Source: Leptospirillum sp.
GTDB lineage: Bacteria > Nitrospirota > Leptospirillia > Leptospirillales > Leptospirillaceae
Assembly (NCBI GenBank): GCA_027346125.1
Contig: DAIEST010000237.1
Location: forward strand, 1-15,394
Direction: 5' to 3'
Length of the DNA: 15,394 bases
Part shown: positions 12,428 to 15,394 of the stretch, piece after piece
Layout of the letters: each line of letters opens with the position of its first letter
How positions within the stretch are numbered: the first letter of the stretch is position 1
The notes under the pieces: model-generated
Database searches by the model: none
What the model saw: the letters and a program-made list of their open reading frames with translations, nothing else
What the model was told of the DNA's origin: nothing
Program-made: the position numbers and the translations under genes

Positions 12428-13852
12428 TCACTTGTGCTGACCAATGAATGTAAGTGCCCTGTCAAGTCTTCTCAAGACTTCGTCGCGACCCAGGAGCAGC
12501 AAGACATCATAAATGCCGGGGCTGACGTTCTGTCCGGTCAATGCCGCACGAAGAGGTTGTGCCAATTTCCCGAGCTTCAGGTTGCATTCCAGACCGATCG
12601 AGCCGAGGACTTCTTCAAGATTTTCCCGGGTCCAGGAGGAGATCGCAGAGAAACGTTGGCTATACAGGAGAATAAGGGGCTTGTTGTCCGGGATGAGGTG
12701 TTTCTCCATTGCGTCGGAAGAATAGGAAAACTCCTGGTCCCGGAACGGATGAACGGCTTCGGCAAGTTCGGTGAGGGTTCTGACGCGAGTCTTCCATTCT
12801 TCGACAATCCTGTCGAGATTCGGCTCCTTGGTATCGGGTCCCGGAGAAAAGGGATGCCGAACAGGTTTCAGGAAAGGAAGAAGTTCGCTGGAAAGAGTCG
12901 ACGGATCTTCGTTCCTGATATATTGGGCATTCAGCCACAGGAGTTTTTCCGGGTTGAAGACAGCTGGTGAGGATCCGACATGGTCGAGGTCAAAATAATC
13001 GATCAGTTCCTGTCGGCTGAAAATTTCCTGATCCTTGTGGGACCAACCCAGTCGGGCGATGTAGTTTACCAGGGCGTGGGGCAGGTATCCCATCTCATGG
13101 TAGGCCATGACGGAGGTTGCGCCATGGCGTTTGGAGAGTTTTGCCCGATCCGGTCCGTGAATCATGGGGATATGGGCAAATTTCGGAAGTGGGGCTCCAA
13201 GCGCTTCAAAAAGGGTGATCTGGCGTGGGGTATTATTGATGTGGTCATCCCCGCGGAGCACATGGGAGATCCCCATGTCCAGATCATCGATAACGACTGC
13301 GAAGTTATAGGTGGGGTAGCCATCGGACCGGATAATGACCCAATCGTCGAGAAGATTCCCGTTGAACCGCATATCTCCGCGAATCAGATCCCGGACGACG
13401 ATTTCCGGGATGTCGGGGGTCCGAAACCGGAGAACATGCGGGATGTCGGGAAAATGTGAGCGATCCCTGCACCGGCCGTCATAGCGTGGGGGAATTCCCT
13501 TGGCGAAGGCTTCTTTCCGGCGCTCCTCAAGCTCTTCCGGGGTACAGAAACAGCGGTAGGCCTTTCCTTCCGAGAGAAGACGGTCCGCCGCGTTCCGGTA
13601 GAGGTCCAGCCGCTTGGACTGAAAGAATGGGCCCTCGTCCCAATCGATGGAAAGCCATTTCAGTCCGTCAAAGATCGCCTGGATGGAGTCACCGGTGGAA
13701 CGTTCCTGGTCCGTGTCTTCAACCCGAAGGACAAATGTTCCCTTGTGATGGCGCGCAAAGAGATAATTGAAAAGGGCGGTCCTTGCGCCTCCCAGGTGGA
13801 GAAAGCCCGTGGGGCTCGGAGCGAAACGGACGCGAATCCCGGAAGTCGTCAA
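12428..13852 (-). CDS. gltX: glutamyl-tRNA synthetase (GltX), class I
   Basis: A 474-residue cytoplasmic class I aminoacyl-tRNA synthetase that charges tRNA-Glu, and possibly tRNA-Gln in organisms lacking GlnRS. FAPSPTGFLHLGG (10-22) includes the HIGH-type motif HLGG, and KLSKRHG (238-244) is the KMSKS-type loop. C101, C103 and C128 lie in the zinc-motif region, with Asp at 130 where the E. coli enzyme has His. The C-terminal half is the helical anticodon-binding region; the length is normal. The start is a TTG at 13852, with GAGG (13861-13864) 8 nt upstream and the conserved RVRFAPSPTG only a few codons in; no ATG fits. PsiE-family gene 11913-12407 follows immediately. A candidate promoter lies at 13918-13946, next to the IS end. 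Confidence 0.97.
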   Translation of the reverse strand: MTTSGIRVRFAPSPTGFLHLGGARTALFNYLFARHHKGTFVLRVEDTDQERSTGDSIQAIFDGLKWLSIDWDEGPFFQSKRLDLYRNAADRLLSEGKAYRCFCTPEELEERRKEAFAKGIPPRYDGRCRDRSHFPDIPHVLRFRTPDIPEIVVRDLIRGDMRFNGNLLDDWVIIRSDGYPTYNFAVVIDDLDMGISHVLRGDDHINNTPRQITLFEALGAPLPKFAHIPMIHGPDRAKLSKRHGATSVMAYHEMGYLPHALVNYIARLGWSHKDQEIFSRQELIDYFDLDHVGSSPAVFNPEKLLWLNAQYIRNEDPSTLSSELLPFLKPVRHPFSPGPDTKEPNLDRIVEEWKTRVRTLTELAEAVHPFRDQEFSYSSDAMEKHLIPDNKPLILLYSQRFSAISSWTRENLEEVLGSIGLECNLKLGKLAQPLRAALTGQNVSPGIYDVLLLLGRDEVLRRLDRALTFIGQHK

Positions 13853-13917
13853 GCTGGAAACCTCGAAGGAATCTGGATGATTTATGGAAGGGAAAGCTCA
13901 ATAAGCCGATCAGGAGT

Positions 13918-13946
13918 ACGATAGCCTATCCCGGTGGGATTTTCAA
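13918..13946 (-). promoter_or_regulatory. candidate gltX promoter abutting the IS left end
   Basis: On the minus strand TTGAAA (13941-13946) and TATCGT (13918-13923) are 17 bp apart, giving a leader of about 60 nt for gltX. The -35 box is only about 5 bp from the mapped edge of the IS inverted repeat, so the IS may lie against or contribute to it. Confidence 0.38.
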
Positions 13947-13951
13947 TGAAA

Positions 13952-13980
13952 AGTCTCTTCCAAAATGGTATGAGTCTGAA
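13952..13980 (+). repeat. left terminal inverted repeat of the IS
   Basis: AGTC, then TTCCAA, then GGTATGAGTCTGAA appear in the same order as in the reverse complement of 15365-15394, with two mismatches and a short variable gap. The inner 14 bp (13967-13980) are identical. Confidence 0.75.
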
Positions 13981-14005
13981 GAGGGCATCGTGATTCCAAG
14001 GAAGA

Positions 14006-14016
14006 ATGAGTCTGAA
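14006..14016 (+). repeat. internal copy of the IS end sequence
   Basis: ATGAGTCTGAA repeats the inner part of the left inverted repeat (13970-13980) in direct orientation 36 bp further in, and it contains the first ATG of the transposase frame. It may be a second transposase-binding site. Confidence 0.5.
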
Positions 14017-15298
14017 AGAGAGCGGATCGATCATGATAAGAGGCATGGTGATCGATATGAACGACGCGAAGCTCAAAACGCTGACGCAAGTGAAAGAGTT
14101 CCTGGAAGGAACACGGGATGTGGGTTTCCAGGTACGGGAAAAAGACCGGTATTTGTTCATTGAGCGGACCCTCGGACGGTTCGGGTACGAACGGCTGGGG
14201 CGCAAGGAGAAGGGCATCGTGCTCCGGTATGTCCAACAGATGACGGGTCTGTCGCGGCAACAAGTGACCCGTCACGTTCAGCGGTTCCGGGAGACAGGCA
14301 CCGTGAGGCTCCGGTACCGCTCTCCCTCCAAGGGGTTCCGGAAGGTCTTCGACTCCCGGGATGTGTCCCTGTTGGCGGAAACAGACGAACGTCATGGCAC
14401 CCTTTCCGGACCCGCCACCAAAAAGCTTCTGGAACGGGCTTTTGAACTCTATGGGGACAGCCGGTACGAGAGGCTGTCCAGGATCTCCGTGTCTCACCTG
14501 TACAACCTGAGAGAAAAAAGGGAATACCTCTCGAAGCGCCGGCACTGGACCAAAACCCGGTCCACGCATGCCCCGATCGGGGAACGGCGTCCTCCCCGCC
14601 CGGAAGGGGCTCCCGGGTACCTCCGCATCGATAGTGTGCACCAGGGGGACCAGGATGGCCAGAAAGGGGTCTACCACATCAATGCGGTCGACTGTGTCAC
14701 CCAGTTCCAGGTGGTTGCCACCTGCGAGAAGATCAGCGAGGCGTATCTGATCCCGGTGCTGGAAGAGATCCTGGAGGCCTTTCCGTTCGTCATTCTGGAG
14801 ATCCATGCCGACAACGGGTCCGAATATATCAACTACACTGTCGCCCGGCTGCTGGAAAAGCTCCGGATCGAACTCACCAAGTCGAGACCCCGGCACACCA
14901 ACGACAATGCCCTGGCGGAATCGAAGAATGCTTCCGTGGTGAGAAAGCACCTGGGGTATGTCCATATCCCCCAGGACTTTGCCCGGGAGGTCAATGCCTT
15001 CTGCCGGGACTACCTCAACCCCTATGTCAATTTTCACCGGCCCTGCTTCTTTTCCGAAACGACGATCGATGCCAAAGGGAAAGAGAAAAAGAGCTATCCG
15101 TACAAGAACATCCGAACACCCTACGAGAAGTTCAAGTCCCTGTTCCGTCCCGGGCAGTATCTGAAGCCCGGAGTCACCCTGGAACAGCTGGAAAGAAGGG
15201 CCCTCGCACAAAGCGACAACGAAGCGGCCGACCAACTGAAGAACGCCAGGGAAATCCTGTTTCAGTTCCTGGACGACAGAAGCAGAAAACGGGCCTGA
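14006..15298 (+). CDS. DDE integrase-type transposase, full length
   Basis: A 430-residue transposase with an rve-type catalytic core. Catalytic residues are D209 (YLRIDSVHQGD), D269 (IHADNGSEY) and E305 (NALAESKN), with 35 residues between the last two (DD35E). A helix-turn-helix region lies near 70-100 (IVLRYVQQMTGLSRQQVTRH), and NFHRPCFF follows the core. It resembles intact integrase-core transposases common in acidophile and proteobacterial genomes. The start is uncertain. ATG 14006 has AAGGA just upstream but falls in an internal copy of the end repeat; in-frame ATGs at 14033, 14045 and 14057 are alternatives, and 14057 gives MNDAKLKTLTQVKEFL, the likely conserved beginning. No frameshift or early stop. 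GC content is higher than in the OFOR genes. Confidence 0.9.
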   Translation: MSLKESGSIMIRGMVIDMNDAKLKTLTQVKEFLEGTRDVGFQVREKDRYLFIERTLGRFGYERLGRKEKGIVLRYVQQMTGLSRQQVTRHVQRFRETGTVRLRYRSPSKGFRKVFDSRDVSLLAETDERHGTLSGPATKKLLERAFELYGDSRYERLSRISVSHLYNLREKREYLSKRRHWTKTRSTHAPIGERRPPRPEGAPGYLRIDSVHQGDQDGQKGVYHINAVDCVTQFQVVATCEKISEAYLIPVLEEILEAFPFVILEIHADNGSEYINYTVARLLEKLRIELTKSRPRHTNDNALAESKNASVVRKHLGYVHIPQDFAREVNAFCRDYLNPYVNFHRPCFFSETTIDAKGKEKKSYPYKNIRTPYEKFKSLFRPGQYLKPGVTLEQLERRALAQSDNEAADQLKNAREILFQFLDDRSRKRA

Positions 15299-15364
15299 CG
15301 ACCGTCTTGCTGAAAAACGCAGGCCCAAACAATACTTGAAAGATCCGATCATTTCAGAGGCAGT

Positions 15365-15394
15365 TTCAGACTCATACCTGAATTGGAATTGACT
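15365..15394 (-). repeat. right terminal inverted repeat of the IS
   Basis: TTCAGACTCATACC (15365-15378) is the exact reverse complement of 13967-13980; TTGGAA and GACT further out match the outer left repeat. It reaches the last base of the window, so it may extend beyond. Confidence 0.75.

Larger units (their letters stand above)
13952..15394 (+). mobile_element. insertion sequence with DD35E transposase, right tip at window edge
   Basis: One intact transposase gene is bracketed by matching inverted repeats at 13952-13980 and 15365-15394, giving about 1.44 kb within the window. The outer limits are uncertain because the right repeat runs into the end of the window, so target duplication cannot be tested. 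The IS inserted beside, not in, the gltX gene. The transposase is complete, which suggests a recent or active element. Family (IS481-like or another DDE integrase-type group) is not settled. Confidence 0.75.

Noticed and set aside
13943..15352. Long open frame of 469 codons on the minus strand across the transposase gene
   Set aside because: It is the antisense of a clear DD35E transposase, has an Arg/Gly/Pro-rich shadow composition and shows no domain. Open antisense frames are common in GC-rich genes.
1..15394. CRISPR arrays, tRNA or rRNA genes
   Set aside because: No regularly spaced repeats, no tRNA cloverleaf with a TTCGANNC-type arm in a plausible gene context, and no rRNA signature were found on either strand.

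Overview
The window looks like a chromosomal segment of an autotrophic bacterium that fixes CO2 by the reductive TCA cycle. Two side-by-side, multi-subunit 2-oxoacid:ferredoxin oxidoreductase (OFOR) operons fill 2751-11010. Their split alpha/beta/gamma/delta organisation, plus a CODH-epsilon-like fifth subunit, matches the five-subunit Por/For enzymes known from Hydrogenobacter, Nitrospira and Leptospirillum. The single adjoining IS element, the moderate GC content and the gene set fit a Leptospirillum-like Nitrospirota member best. That assignment is inference, not a database match.

Layout. 1-88: possible 3' end of a plus-strand gene. 129-1325 (minus): AAA_14/DUF4143 P-loop ATPase. 1365-1520: a 51-codon small ORF divergent from it. 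1640-1852 and 1902-2480: a small helical protein and a J-domain protein. 2751-6008: OFOR cluster 1 (alpha, beta, gamma, delta), followed by a hairpin, an unknown 94-residue protein and a DUF1841 protein (6100-6809). 7031-11010: OFOR cluster 2 (alpha, beta, gamma, delta, an unknown 78-residue protein, epsilon), closed by a strong Rho-independent terminator. 11339-11740 (minus): a short, intact, apparently catalytically dead relative of the IS110 DEDD (RuvC-like) domain. 11913-12407 (minus): PsiE-family membrane protein, coupled to gltX (12428-13852, minus). 13952-15394: an IS element with a full-length DD35E transposase and matched terminal inverted repeats.

How the genes work together. Each OFOR would reductively carboxylate a CoA thioester with reduced ferredoxin: acetyl-CoA to pyruvate in one case and succinyl-CoA to 2-oxoglutarate in the other. 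Alpha and gamma form the 2-oxoacid/CoA-binding parts, beta carries TPP and a [4Fe-4S] cluster, and delta is a 2[4Fe-4S] ferredoxin-like electron conduit. The sequence alone does not say which cluster uses pyruvate and which 2-oxoglutarate, so I give no por/for symbols. Only cluster 2 has an epsilon gene. Both clusters seem to have a TTGACT-18 bp-TATNTT promoter placed inside or next to a terminator-like hairpin, and a 5' leader of roughly 160-220 nt.

The best candidates for something undescribed are the DEDD-domain relic at 11339-11740, the unknown small proteins (TTG starts) carried by the two OFOR operons, the parallel promoter/terminator overlaps, and the small-protein/J-protein cassette just upstream of the carbon-fixation genes.
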